Of a stretch of DNA of 64,000 bases, positions 19,969-28,467 are shown one piece after another. Both the position numbers and the translations under genes were made by a program. Every line of letters begins with the position of its first letter. Positions within the stretch are counted from its first letter, which is position 1. Origin of the DNA: Acidisoma cellulosilyticum (GTDB lineage Bacteria; Pseudomonadota; Alphaproteobacteria; Acetobacterales; Acetobacteraceae). The stretch lies in the NCBI RefSeq assembly GCF_020621385.1, contig NZ_JAESVA010000005.1, positions 486,659 through 550,658 of the forward strand, given 5' to 3'. The notes beneath the pieces were generated by a model. It made no database searches, was not told the DNA's origin, and saw nothing but the letters and a program-made list of their open reading frames with translations.

Positions 19969-22635
19969 ATGCGATTAGTTCTTTCGACCGTATTCACGGC
20001 GCTTCTTATTCTGCTGGCGGCTTTGCCCGTTTTGCCCGCTGCCGCCCAGGGGACAGCGAAGACCGCCGCTGTTCAGGCGCCAGCTGTCGGGGCGCCGGCC
20101 GCCGTAGCCCCTGCAGGGCTGAGTGCGGCCGAGGCGCATCAGCTGCTCTCGGTATTGCAGAGCCCGCAACAGCGGACGCAGCTCATCAATACGCTGCAGA
20201 GCCTGGAGAAGGTGCTGCCCGCGACGGCGACGCCCGCGACGGCCGACAGCACGGCAAAGCCGGCTACCACCACGGCCGCCGCGACACCTGCTGCGACACC
20301 GGCCGCAACGCCCGCGAAACCAGCGGTCGCGCTGAAGCCCAATAGCCTGGGTGCCGACCTGATCGACCAGGCCGACAGCATCCTCAGCGAACTCGATACC
20401 TCGGTCATCGTGACCTTGACCAAGATCACCCAATATCGCGCGGTCGGTGACTGGGTGACCGAGACGGTCAGCGACCCGATCATCCTGCAGATCATCCTGT
20501 CGGCGGTCTGGCGTCTGGCGGTGGTGCTGCTGATCGCTTTCGCCTGCGAATATGGCGTCTGGCATTTCACCGCGCCGCTTTACGAGCGGTTGGGCCGGAA
20601 CTCCCGCGCGGCTGACGCGAAGGCCAAGGCCGAGGTTGCGCAAACGCCGGGTCTGCCGCCGCCGTCTGCCGATGGCGGCGCGGAGAGCGCGGAGGAGGTC
20701 TCGGAAGGCGCCGAAGGTACCGAGGATGAAAGTGCGGCCCGCGCGATCGCCGCGCAGGAAGCGGCATTGGCCGAGCCCGAGCCCGCCTCATCGTCGCTTC
20801 CGGCCCCTGTTCCGGCTGGGCGCCGCAACCGGTTGCGGCCTTTGCAGGGCGGCTGGCCGCTGCTGCGGCGTCTGCCTTTCATTCTGGGGGCGATGGCGGT
20901 GGATGCGCTACCCGCAATCGCCTTCCTGGCGGCGGCCACGCTGTTGCTCGCGTCACCGCTGGTCAGCGACATCCTGATGCGGCTGATGATCGAGGCCGTG
21001 GTCAACGCCTATGTTCTTTGCCGTCTGCTGCTGGTCGCGGCGCGGGGCACGTTCTGTGCGCCCAGCAGCAAGCTCAGGCTGCTCCATATTTCCGATAGCG
21101 GCGCGGCCTTCCTGGCCTTCTGGTGCCGGCGCATCGCGCTCGTCATCGTGCTCGGCTTCACCGTCGTCCAGGTCGGCGGGCTGTCCGGCATGGAACACCG
21201 CGTGCAGCACGGCATCGGGCGCGTGTTCGGCCTGATCATCCATCTGATGCTGGTGGTCATGGTGCTGAAGCGGCGGCGCGAGGTGGAGGCCTGGCTGCGC
21301 GGTCGGCCGGGCGAGACGCACACCTTCTGGCATAATATGAAAGCCCGCCTGGCCAGCGTCTGGCATTGGCAGGCGATCATCGTGATCATGCTCGGCTGGA
21401 TCGTCTTCGCGACCGAATTCATGAACCATGTCCAGCATCCGACGCGCCTTATCCTGGGCACGCTCGCGATCCTGGTTCTGTTCCGTGTGCTGCATATCGT
21501 GCTGCTCGGCGGGCTTGAGAAAGTCTTTGCGGTCGGTGCCGATTTCTCCGATCCGCGCCGGGCGCTGATGGCCCAGCGGGCGGCGCGCTACCACATGCCG
21601 CTGCGTGTCATCATCAACTTCGTCATGATCGTGGGGCTGCTGGTTGTCCTGATGCAGTTCTGGGGTGTGAACATCCTCGACTGGCTGCGTGTCGGCGATC
21701 TCGGCACCCGGTTGTTCAGCTCGCTCGGCACCATCGCCGTCACGCTGGTGGTCGCGGTGGTGATCTGGGAAACGCTGAACTTCGTCATGCAGATCTATAT
21801 GGACGAGCTGTCCCAGCAGGGGTCCTTCGTCCGCGCCGCGCGTATCAGGACGGTGGTGCCGATCCTGCGCAACACCGTGCTGATCACCCTGCTGGCGATC
21901 TTCATCCTGACGGTTCTGAGCGAGATCGGCGTCAATATCGCCCCGCTTCTGGCCGGCGCCAGCATCATCGGTGTGGCGCTGGGCTTCGGTTCCCAGAAGC
22001 TGGTGCAGGATTTCATCAACGGCATCTTCCTGCTGCTGGAAAATGCCATGCAGGTGGGGGATTGGGTGACGGCCGGCGGCCTTTCCGGCACGGTGGAGAA
22101 CCTGTCCATCCGCACGCTGCGCCTGCGGGCCAGCGACGGGTCGGTGCATATCATCCCCTTCAGTTCGGTCACGACGGTGACGAATATCAATCGCGGTCTG
22201 GGCAATGCCGCGGTCACCGTGACGATTTCCTATGAGGAAGACACCGATCGCGCGGCCGATCTGCTGAAGAAGATCATCCTGGACCTGCGCGCCGAGGAAG
22301 CCTTCTCGGCCGGCATGTTGAGCGACTTCCAGTATTGGGGCGTCGATAAGATCGACGGCACCATCGCGACGCTGGCCGGGCAGGTCGTCTGCACCGACAA
22401 GGCGCGCTGGGGCGTGCAGCGCGAACTCAACCGGCGCATCAAGCTCGCCTTCCAGGAGGCCGGTATCCGCATCATGCCGCCGGCAACCGTCTCGGCCTTC
22501 CAGCATCCGCTGGATGTGCGCGTGGAAATGGCGGAGCGCGCGGGGCCGGACCGGGCGCCGGCCTTGCCCGACATCGAACCGCCCACTAACGAACCGCCGG
22601 CAGCGACCGCCGGGCCACCGCCACAGGGATCATAA
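19969..22635 (+). CDS. Large mechanosensitive channel, MscS family
   Basis: 888 residues. A signal peptide (1-26, cleaved near AAAQG) leads into an Ala/Pro/Thr-rich periplasmic stretch, then several membrane helices. An acidic, Ser/Glu-rich linker (about 215-285) and more helices follow. The MscS pore and beta domain come next: LLAGASIIGVALGFGSQKL, VQDFINGIFLLLENAMQVGD and IIPFSSVTTVTNINRG. A Pro-rich tail closes the protein. The size matches multi-helix MscK/YbdG-like channels rather than the 286-residue MscS. It would release solutes on hypo-osmotic shock at the inner membrane. The S49 protease gene starts three bases downstream. Confidence 0.86.
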   Translation: MRLVLSTVFTALLILLAALPVLPAAAQGTAKTAAVQAPAVGAPAAVAPAGLSAAEAHQLLSVLQSPQQRTQLINTLQSLEKVLPATATPATADSTAKPATTTAAATPAATPAATPAKPAVALKPNSLGADLIDQADSILSELDTSVIVTLTKITQYRAVGDWVTETVSDPIILQIILSAVWRLAVVLLIAFACEYGVWHFTAPLYERLGRNSRAADAKAKAEVAQTPGLPPPSADGGAESAEEVSEGAEGTEDESAARAIAAQEAALAEPEPASSSLPAPVPAGRRNRLRPLQGGWPLLRRLPFILGAMAVDALPAIAFLAAATLLLASPLVSDILMRLMIEAVVNAYVLCRLLLVAARGTFCAPSSKLRLLHISDSGAAFLAFWCRRIALVIVLGFTVVQVGGLSGMEHRVQHGIGRVFGLIIHLMLVVMVLKRRREVEAWLRGRPGETHTFWHNMKARLASVWHWQAIIVIMLGWIVFATEFMNHVQHPTRLILGTLAILVLFRVLHIVLLGGLEKVFAVGADFSDPRRALMAQRAARYHMPLRVIINFVMIVGLLVVLMQFWGVNILDWLRVGDLGTRLFSSLGTIAVTLVVAVVIWETLNFVMQIYMDELSQQGSFVRAARIRTVVPILRNTVLITLLAIFILTVLSEIGVNIAPLLAGASIIGVALGFGSQKLVQDFINGIFLLLENAMQVGDWVTAGGLSGTVENLSIRTLRLRASDGSVHIIPFSSVTTVTNINRGLGNAAVTVTISYEEDTDRAADLLKKIILDLRAEEAFSAGMLSDFQYWGVDKIDGTIATLAGQVVCTDKARWGVQRELNRRIKLAFQEAGIRIMPPATVSAFQHPLDVRVEMAERAGPDRAPALPDIEPPTNEPPAATAGPPPQGS

Positions 22636-22638
22636 GCC

Positions 22639-23448
22639 ATGGGTCTGTTTTTCTGGCGTGCGCGCCCCGTTCCGGTGGTCGAACTGCGGGGCATCATCGC
22701 CGGGCGCCAGGGCGCTTTGAACATTCAGGGGGCTGGCCCGCTGCTGGAACGCGGCTTCGCGCTGGCCAAGGCCGGTCCGCATAAGCGGCTGATCCTGGCG
22801 ATCGAAAGCCCCGGCGGGTCGCCCGTGCAATCCGACCTCATCGGCCAATTCATCCGCCGGCGCGCGGATGAAACCGGCGTCCGCGTCATCGCCGTCATCG
22901 GCGATGTCGGGGCCTCGGGCGGCTATTGGATTGCCTGCGCGGCGGATGAGATCCGCGCCAATCCGATGAGCATCGTGGGCTCCATCGGCGTCATCGGCGG
23001 CGGCTTCGGCGTGCCGCGCCTGCTGGAGAAGCTCGACATCGACCGCCGGGTCTATACGGCCGGCGAGAACAAATCCCGTAATGACCCGTTCAGCCCCGAG
23101 AAGCCCGAGGATGTGGCCTTCACCCGGGCGCTGCTGACCGATCTGCATGGGCATTTCAAGGACTGGGTGCGCAGCCGGCGCGGGACCAAACTGACGCGAC
23201 CGGAGGCCGAGCTGTTCGACGGCAGCTATATGATCGGCTCACGCGCGGCGGAGGCCGGGCTGATCGACAAGCTTGGCGACGTCGACGGGCTGCTGCGGGA
23301 AATCGGCGGCGCCAAGGCCCGCGCCGCCTGGCTGAAGCCGAAGCGCAAGACCGGGCTGGTCATGCGTCTTCTCGGCCGTGGCGCCGAGGCGGCGGCGGCC
23401 GAGATGGCGGAAGTCTGGCAGGCGCGGGCCGAGTTTCGGAAGCCCTGA
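22639..23448 (+). CDS. S49 family serine peptidase (SppA/SohB-like)
   Basis: 269 residues, a single-domain S49 enzyme about half the length of E. coli SppA. The nucleophile Ser is in GDVGASGGYWIACAADEI, the oxyanion glycines in AIESPGGSPVQS, and the general-base Lys is likely in AGENKSRNDPF. No clear membrane anchor is seen. Such proteases degrade signal peptides or cleave membrane proteins. It directly follows the MscS channel in the same operon, so action at the membrane, perhaps on the channel or its signal peptide, is a speculation. Confidence 0.85.
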   Translation: MGLFFWRARPVPVVELRGIIAGRQGALNIQGAGPLLERGFALAKAGPHKRLILAIESPGGSPVQSDLIGQFIRRRADETGVRVIAVIGDVGASGGYWIACAADEIRANPMSIVGSIGVIGGGFGVPRLLEKLDIDRRVYTAGENKSRNDPFSPEKPEDVAFTRALLTDLHGHFKDWVRSRRGTKLTRPEAELFDGSYMIGSRAAEAGLIDKLGDVDGLLREIGGAKARAAWLKPKRKTGLVMRLLGRGAEAAAAEMAEVWQARAEFRKP

Positions 23449-23610
23449 CCCCGCCTGGCGCGGCGCATTGATCTGCGTCAGGTCTTGGTCTGCGTCGGCC
23501 GCTTGCCACCGGCCCAGAGCCTTCATGACGCTATCGCGATCTGCGTGCTAGTCTTGCATCGTCAAGCGCCCGATGGTGAATTCGGGTGGGTTTTGGGGAC
23601 GGTGAAGACA

Positions 23611-24345
23611 ATGCGCATGGACGCCCTGAGAAAGTCCTGGGATGAGCTGCCTTTGGTCAGCCTGGATGAGATGTTGCGGGGCCGGCTGCCGCTGATCATC
23701 GCGCCGCATCCCGATGACGAAAGTCTCGGCTGCGGCGGGCTGATCGCCCAGCTTTGCGCCGCCGGCACGCCGCCGCATGTGGTGATCTTGACGGATGGCT
23801 GCCTGTCGCATCCCAATTCACAGACCCATCCGCCGGAAAAACTGCGTCATATGCGGGAGGAGGAAGCGCGCGAGGCGCTGCATATTCTGGGCCTGCCGCA
23901 TGGCTATACTTGGTTCCTTGGCTATTCCGACCATGAAATGCCGAGTGCCGGACCGGCCTATCAATTCGCCGCCCGCCGCGTCGCCGGCATCTGCGAAAGC
24001 CATGGCTGCAACCTTATCATCGCCACCTGGCGGCATGATCCGCATGCCGACCACCTGGCTGCCGCAACGCTCGCCGAGCATGTGGCAGCGCGCGAGGGAC
24101 TGCCGCTGCTCAGCTATCCGACCAGCGGCTGGGCGCTGCCGGATGAGACGGAGGTGGATGAGCCGCCGGCCCATGGCTATCGGCTGGATATCGGCGACGA
24201 GATCACGCTGAAGCAGCAGGCGATCATGACGCATGCCTCGCAATATGGCGGCGTCATCCTGGACTGCCAGGGCCATGCTTCGCCCGAGACCGAGGCGGTG
24301 ATGGCGGTGATGCGCCGCCCGGTGGAAACCTTCCTGGCATCTTGA
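23611..24345 (+). CDS. PIG-L family deacetylase (LmbE-like) (1)
   Basis: 244 residues from the ATG at 23611; the ORF is open from 23485 but the extra sequence is not family-like. The zinc motif IIAPHPDDESLGCGG and the later HDPHADHLAAA place it in the LmbE/PIG-L fold. Family enzymes remove acetyl groups from N-acetylglucosamine-type amides in thiol, antibiotic or glycolipid pathways. The substrate is not evident from neighbours. A second family member is at 45882. A long AT-rich palindrome follows the stop. Confidence 0.83.
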   Translation: MRMDALRKSWDELPLVSLDEMLRGRLPLIIAPHPDDESLGCGGLIAQLCAAGTPPHVVILTDGCLSHPNSQTHPPEKLRHMREEEAREALHILGLPHGYTWFLGYSDHEMPSAGPAYQFAARRVAGICESHGCNLIIATWRHDPHADHLAAATLAEHVAAREGLPLLSYPTSGWALPDETEVDEPPAHGYRLDIGDEITLKQQAIMTHASQYGGVILDCQGHASPETEAVMAVMRRPVETFLAS

Positions 24346-24358
24346 TTTTTACGAAATC

Positions 24359-24398
24359 AGAATAATTTCCTAGGATTAGAATCCTAGGAAATTATTCT
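24359..24398. terminator. 40-bp AT-rich near-perfect palindrome
   Basis: AGAATAATTTCCTAGGATT (24359-24377) is exactly complementary to 24380-24398, leaving two central bases. The 19-bp arms would form a long hairpin 14 bases after the PIG-L stop. The AT-rich stem is unusual in this GC-rich sequence. Each arm also carries the small palindrome CCTAGG. It could be a terminator of atypical composition or a binding site for a dimeric protein. Confidence 0.5.
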
Positions 24399-24640
24399 GT
24401 GTCGTTGCGGAACGTCACCTGCCGCCCATCACCTTCATGCGCGGGCGGTGTGGATCGCAGGGTGATTGTGCGGATGGTTTGTTTTTACAACCATCACGAA
24501 ATAGCGAGACAATATCTGAAGAATTGCGCGGCGAGTTCCGCGATCACAATCACGTCACGTTTCAAACTGTAAACGGCGCCGCCGCAATCTTGCCCGTCTC
24601 TTCCGCGAAAGCAGAGAGGAATGAGCATGAATGTGAGGCA
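24399..24640. other. Non-coding leader upstream of the Gly/His/Trp-rich gene
   Basis: Together with the palindrome this makes a roughly 295-base spacer. Near its end, AGAGAGGA (24613-24620) precedes ATGAATGTGAGGCAATGA (24627-24644). That is a possible five-codon leader ORF (MNVRQ) whose TGA overlaps the downstream ATG codons at 24641 and 24644. No riboswitch or other conserved RNA is recognised. Confidence 0.35.
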
Positions 24641-25813
24641 ATGATGAACGCTCTCGCGACAGGGACCGCCGTCAGACGGCGTCTCGGGCAGCAATGGGCC
24701 AAGCTGGCCGTTCTTGCCGGTATCGGTGCGCTGGCGGCGGTCCAGCCATCGGCCGCACAGGGCTATTGGCATGGCGGCGGTGGCCAGGGGCATGGCGGTG
24801 GTGGCCATTACCAGGGGCATGGTGGCGGCCAGCCCGGCTGGGGCGGTCATCCGGGCGGCGGATGGGGCGGTCATTCCGGCGGACCGGGATGGGGCCGGCA
24901 GGCCTATGGCGGTCCCGGTTGGGGCCATGGCGGCTGGGGTCGCCCCGGTTATGGCCCACCCGGCTGGGGTCATGGCGGCTGGGGTCGGCCAGGCTATGCC
25001 GCTCCGCGCTATGCTTATGCCTATCGCGGCCCGGCTTATCGTGGCCCGGCCTATGTCGCTGCCTGGGGCCCCGGCCGAGCCGGGTGGCATGGCTGGGACT
25101 GGCACAATTCCTGGGGCGTGGGGCAGCCCTATGCCTGGGGTGCGCGCAGTTGGGCCTGGGACAGCATGATGGTGGGTGTCGCCGCCGGGCTGGTCTTTGC
25201 GCCGCCGGTCGTCTTCGCGGCCCCGCCGATCTATGCCGTGCCGCCGCCCGTGGTGCTGGGCCTGCCGGCGATCGCGCCGCCGCCGGTCATGCTGCCGACC
25301 ATGCCCGTCGTCGCTTCCGCGCCGCCACTGCCGCCGGTCGCCTTGCCGCCGGCGCCGCAAATGCTGATGGCGGCGGCCCCGCCGCCCATCGTCGTGCTGC
25401 CGCAGCCGGCGGTCGTCGTGGCCGCCGCGCCGCCGCCGGTCATCTTCGCGCAGCCAGCCTACGCGCTGGGCCTGTGCCCGCCTTCGCTCGCCTTCGTCGC
25501 CCCCCGGCCTGAATGGTATTCGCACGGCTATATAACCGGTGGCGCGGTCGTCGGTGGTCTGGCGGTGGCGGCCGTCGGCCTCGCGGTCATCCATCCGCAC
25601 GGCTATTACGCCGTCCCTTACGGCCATGCCGGATGGGCGCGTCCGGGCTGGGGCGCCCGGCCGGGCTATCGCGGTCAAGGCTGGGGCCGTCCCGGCTATG
25701 GCTACGGCCATGCCGGATATGGCTGGGGCCATGGTGGTGGCTGGGGTCACGGCGGCGGCGGTGGCGGATGGCATGGCGGTGGCCATGGCGGCGGCAATCC
25801 CTGGCGCCACTAG
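24641..25813 (+). CDS. Exported Gly/His/Trp/Pro-rich low-complexity protein
   Basis: About 390 residues from the ATG at 24641 (or 24644). A signal peptide with basic N-region and core LAVLAGIGALAAV is cleaved near PSAAQG. Residues about 45-150 are repeats of GWGHGGWGRPGY type, rich in Gly, His, Trp and Tyr. The middle is Pro/Ala/Val-rich (PPVVFAAPPIYAVPPPVV). Then comes a hydrophobic stretch (TGGAVVGGLAVAAVGLAVI), and the Gly/His/Trp repeats return at the end. Function unknown. The His density suggests metal or surface binding, and the hydrophobic stretch could anchor it. The antisense 438-codon ORF is a composition artefact. Confidence 0.65.
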   Translation: MMNALATGTAVRRRLGQQWAKLAVLAGIGALAAVQPSAAQGYWHGGGGQGHGGGGHYQGHGGGQPGWGGHPGGGWGGHSGGPGWGRQAYGGPGWGHGGWGRPGYGPPGWGHGGWGRPGYAAPRYAYAYRGPAYRGPAYVAAWGPGRAGWHGWDWHNSWGVGQPYAWGARSWAWDSMMVGVAAGLVFAPPVVFAAPPIYAVPPPVVLGLPAIAPPPVMLPTMPVVASAPPLPPVALPPAPQMLMAAAPPPIVVLPQPAVVVAAAPPPVIFAQPAYALGLCPPSLAFVAPRPEWYSHGYITGGAVVGGLAVAAVGLAVIHPHGYYAVPYGHAGWARPGWGARPGYRGQGWGRPGYGYGHAGYGWGHGGGWGHGGGGGGWHGGGHGGGNPWRH

Positions 25814-25820
25814 GGCAGAT

Positions 25821-25885
25821 CCTGGTCAGATGGAACCATCTGGCCGGGTGAAGATGCTCGCGAAAACAATAATCTAGAGCGGCGT
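25821..25885. repeat. Dispersed palindromic repeat, copy 2
   Basis: The arms CCTGGTCAGATG and CATCTGGCCGGG (25821-25832, 25837-25848, loop GAAC) match the copy at 5834-5861, but two positions differ in a way that keeps G-T pairs. The tail GTGAAGATGC...AAAACAATAATCTAGAGC is nearly identical. It lies just after the Gly/His/Trp-rich gene. Confidence 0.55.
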
Positions 25886-25958
25886 CTGTGAGCGTAAGCG
25901 AACAGGAAACGCTCTCGTCTCACGTCATTCGCATTTCGCAGAAAAATACAGGACCATC

Positions 25959-26405
25959 ATGAAGACCTCTATGACGCTCCGCGCCGCGGCCCTGGCCCTG
26001 GTGCTGATCCCGACGCTCGGCCTCGCACATAGCTTGACCGCTCATGCGGCGACGACAGCCGATGTCAGCAACAGCACCGCCAAGGCGATCGATGACCGTA
26101 TCGCGGCGTTGAAGGCGCGGCTTGCCATCAACGCGGCCGAAACCCCGGCCTGGGACGCCTTCGCCCAGGCCATGCGCGACAATGCGGCCGCCACGGACGC
26201 GGTATTCGCGCAGCGCGCGCAGACCGCGAAGACCATGAACGCGCTGCAAAACATGCAGTCCTACGCACAGGTAGCCCATGCCTATGCCGATAATACGCAG
26301 AAGCTCGCCGATGCCTTCGCAACCGTCTACGGCCAGTTGTCAGTGACGCAGAAACAGACGGCCGATACGCTGTTCCGGGAGCAGGCGACGACCACGGCAA
26401 AGTAA
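25959..26405 (+). CDS. Spy/CpxP-like periplasmic protein with LTxxQ motif
   Basis: 148 residues. A signal peptide (MKTSMTLRAAALALVLIPTLGLA..., cleavage near AHAA) precedes an all-helical mature domain. The second motif LSVTQKQTADTLFREQ matches the LTxxQ signature of the Spy/CpxP family. Those proteins are ATP-independent periplasmic chaperones or stress sensors, often with copper or envelope stress. It follows the Gly/His/Trp-rich exported protein in the same orientation (about 145 bp apart), so both may be envelope-stress proteins. The link is inference. Confidence 0.72.
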   Translation: MKTSMTLRAAALALVLIPTLGLAHSLTAHAATTADVSNSTAKAIDDRIAALKARLAINAAETPAWDAFAQAMRDNAAATDAVFAQRAQTAKTMNALQNMQSYAQVAHAYADNTQKLADAFATVYGQLSVTQKQTADTLFREQATTTAK

Positions 26406-26617
26406 AACGGCTGGTCCGGGCGGCAAGGGCGGAGAGGACGTGACAGATTAAGGCGTCATCCTCCTCTCGCGCTATGCCGCCGATTTACGCCTGACAGACG
26501 GCACCGAAACCCCTATCATCCGGCAGCATGCCAGCCGCAACGCCGGCCGGCGGCAGAAACCCAAGCGACAACGAAGCGACGACTAAAAAGTTGTCAGTCA
26601 ATAAAAGGGAAATGCCG

Positions 26618-27346
26618 ATGTGGGGTTTGGACGGACGAGTGATTCTGGTGACAGGGGCATCCGGCGGCATCGGTGGTGCGACCGTGCGTCAATTGGTCGC
26701 GGCGGGCGCCGAGGTTATCGCAAGCGGCCGCTCGGCGGCGGCTTTGGACAAGCTGGCGACAGAAACGGGCTGCCGCACACTCGCTTTCGATCTTGAATCT
26801 GAAGAGAGCATCAAGGGCGCGCTGGACGGGCTCGATCTTTGGGGCGTCGTCAATTGCGGCGGTTTCGGCGGAGAGATCGCAACACCGATGGATACGGATA
26901 TTGCGGTGTTCGACCGAGTGATGAGCATCAATGCGCGCGGCGCGCTGCTGGTGACGAAATACGCCTCGCAATCCATGATCCGCTTGGGGCAGGGCGGATC
27001 GATCGTCAATGTCTCCAGCCAGGCAGCGCTGGTCGCCTTGAAGGGGCATATCTCCTACGGATCATCCAAGGCAGCGCTCGACAACATCACGCGGGTTTCG
27101 GCGCTGGAACTGGGCCGCTACAATATTCGCGTCAATAGCGTGAACCCGACGGTGGTGATGACAGAGATGTCGGCCTTCTATTGGGGAAGGCCGGATATCG
27201 GTGACCCGTTCCTGGCGCAGATGCCGCTGCATCGTTGGGCGACCGAAGATCAGATCGCATCGCCGATCGTGTTTCTGCTGGGTGAGGGGGCTGCGATGAT
27301 CACCGGCGTATCCCTGCCGATCGATGGCGGTTTTACGGCCTGTTGA
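26618..27346 (+). CDS. L-xylulose/dicarbonyl reductase-like SDR
   Basis: About 242 residues from the ATG at 26618, seven bases after AAGGGA; the ATG at 26612 is too close to that site. The cofactor loop is VTGASGGIGGATV. NADPH preference is suggested by ASGRS. The catalytic Ser-Tyr-Lys lie in IVNVSSQAAL and ISYGSSKAALDN. The segment VNSVNPTVVMTEMSAFYW and the C-terminal TGVSLPIDGGFTAC closely match the DCXR (L-xylulose reductase) subfamily. That enzyme interconverts L-xylulose and xylitol and reduces diacetyl-type dicarbonyls. It is convergent with the aldolase-like gene and may belong functionally to the sugar island. Confidence 0.8.
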   Translation: MWGLDGRVILVTGASGGIGGATVRQLVAAGAEVIASGRSAAALDKLATETGCRTLAFDLESEESIKGALDGLDLWGVVNCGGFGGEIATPMDTDIAVFDRVMSINARGALLVTKYASQSMIRLGQGGSIVNVSSQAALVALKGHISYGSSKAALDNITRVSALELGRYNIRVNSVNPTVVMTEMSAFYWGRPDIGDPFLAQMPLHRWATEDQIASPIVFLLGEGAAMITGVSLPIDGGFTAC

Positions 27347-27407
27347 GGCGATGAGCGGGGTCTCTCCCGCTCGATCTACCTCTCGTTGCAGGCGAAACGA
27401 TTATCTC

Positions 27408-28430
27408 TCACCCCCGCAAAACGGCTTCGGTAATTTCCTGATCCGCTTCCAGCTTGCGGCGCGGACGCAGACCTTCCTTGGCCAGCGCATCGTGATAGGC
27501 GCTGACGGCATCGGACGGCGCGACATCGCCGTCCGCGACCGCGCGCATGAAACGCAGCAGCGTCAAGGGCGATTCGGCCAGGTTGATCTTACGACCGAAC
27601 AGCGCCAGCCGGGCGCCCGCACGTTCCGCCTGATGCAGCAGCTCGAACGTATCCCGCGTCGTGCCCGCGCCGCCGCCCAGCACGCCGATGACGACGGACG
27701 GATCGTAATGCGCGAGTTCCGAGATGGCGCGATGCCCGTTGAAAGGAATCTTCAGGAAGCGCGGGCGTTCTACCTGCGTCAGCCCGGACAGGCAGCGCAG
27801 CAGGCAATCATTCATGAAAGCGGGCGATGTCTCCGGCGTCAGCCCGACCGGCGCATTCGGATTGAAGACTTCCAGAAAATAGGTGAAGCCCAAACGAACG
27901 GCGTCCTCGCGAAAGGCCGCGAAAGCGTCGAGCGACCGCATATCGGCGTCGAGGTCGTTGTTGAAGGTGATGGAGTATAGACCAAGATCGGTGCCGGTGA
28001 TCGGGTCGCCTTTCTTGCCGTCCTGTTTGCCATACATGACCTGGGCGATATTGGCCGTGCGATAGGGACGCGACATCTCCTTCGCATAGGACGATCCGCG
28101 CACCCCGCCCCAGCAATCCGTCGCGTCATTGCCGCGAATGGCGGGTTTGACGGCGGAACCCTTATAGACGCCCTCCTGTGTCAGCCGTTCCATATTGGAT
28201 GCCGAGGTCAGCATGATATCGACGACGTCCTGTTTCACGACGGCCGCGATCTGATCCAGATAGTCGCGCCGCGTCTTCCAGCCGATCTGCTCGCCCTGGG
28301 TATCGTAAAGTGGGCCGCCGGTGGTGACGCCGGACCCCATATCGCCGTCCTTGGCGTCGGCGATGATGAAATCGCCCCGGCGGTAATTGCCGGACAGAAT
28401 ACGGTTCAGCTTTTTGTCGAGACGGGCCAT
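27408..28430 (-). CDS. Class I aldolase-like (beta/alpha)8 protein
   Basis: 340 residues. It begins MARLDKKLNRILSGNYRRGD and contains IIADAKDGDMGSG, FGFTYFLEVFNPN-type strands and RFLKIPFNGHRAISEL, where the Lys after the strand is a candidate Schiff-base residue. The VIGVLGGGAGTTRDTFELL phosphate-binding-like loop follows. The layout resembles DeoC/FbaB class I aldolases but I cannot assign a substrate. It follows the ADP-PFK-family kinase by 37 bases, so kinase then aldolase in one operon is the obvious reading. Confidence 0.6.
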   Translation of the reverse strand: MARLDKKLNRILSGNYRRGDFIIADAKDGDMGSGVTTGGPLYDTQGEQIGWKTRRDYLDQIAAVVKQDVVDIMLTSASNMERLTQEGVYKGSAVKPAIRGNDATDCWGGVRGSSYAKEMSRPYRTANIAQVMYGKQDGKKGDPITGTDLGLYSITFNNDLDADMRSLDAFAAFREDAVRLGFTYFLEVFNPNAPVGLTPETSPAFMNDCLLRCLSGLTQVERPRFLKIPFNGHRAISELAHYDPSVVIGVLGGGAGTTRDTFELLHQAERAGARLALFGRKINLAESPLTLLRFMRAVADGDVAPSDAVSAYHDALAKEGLRPRRKLEADQEITEAVLRG

Positions 28431-28467
28431 GAGGGAAACTCCCGGAAACGGATAAGGGACAAGGATG

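Noticed and set aside
20953..22506. 517-codon minus-strand ORF opposite the MscS gene
   Set aside because: His/Asp/Gln-rich composition with no motif, antisense to a clear channel protein.
24494..25810. 438-codon minus-strand ORF opposite the Gly/His/Trp-rich gene
   Set aside because: Arises from the repeat composition of the coding strand; no signal peptide or domain.
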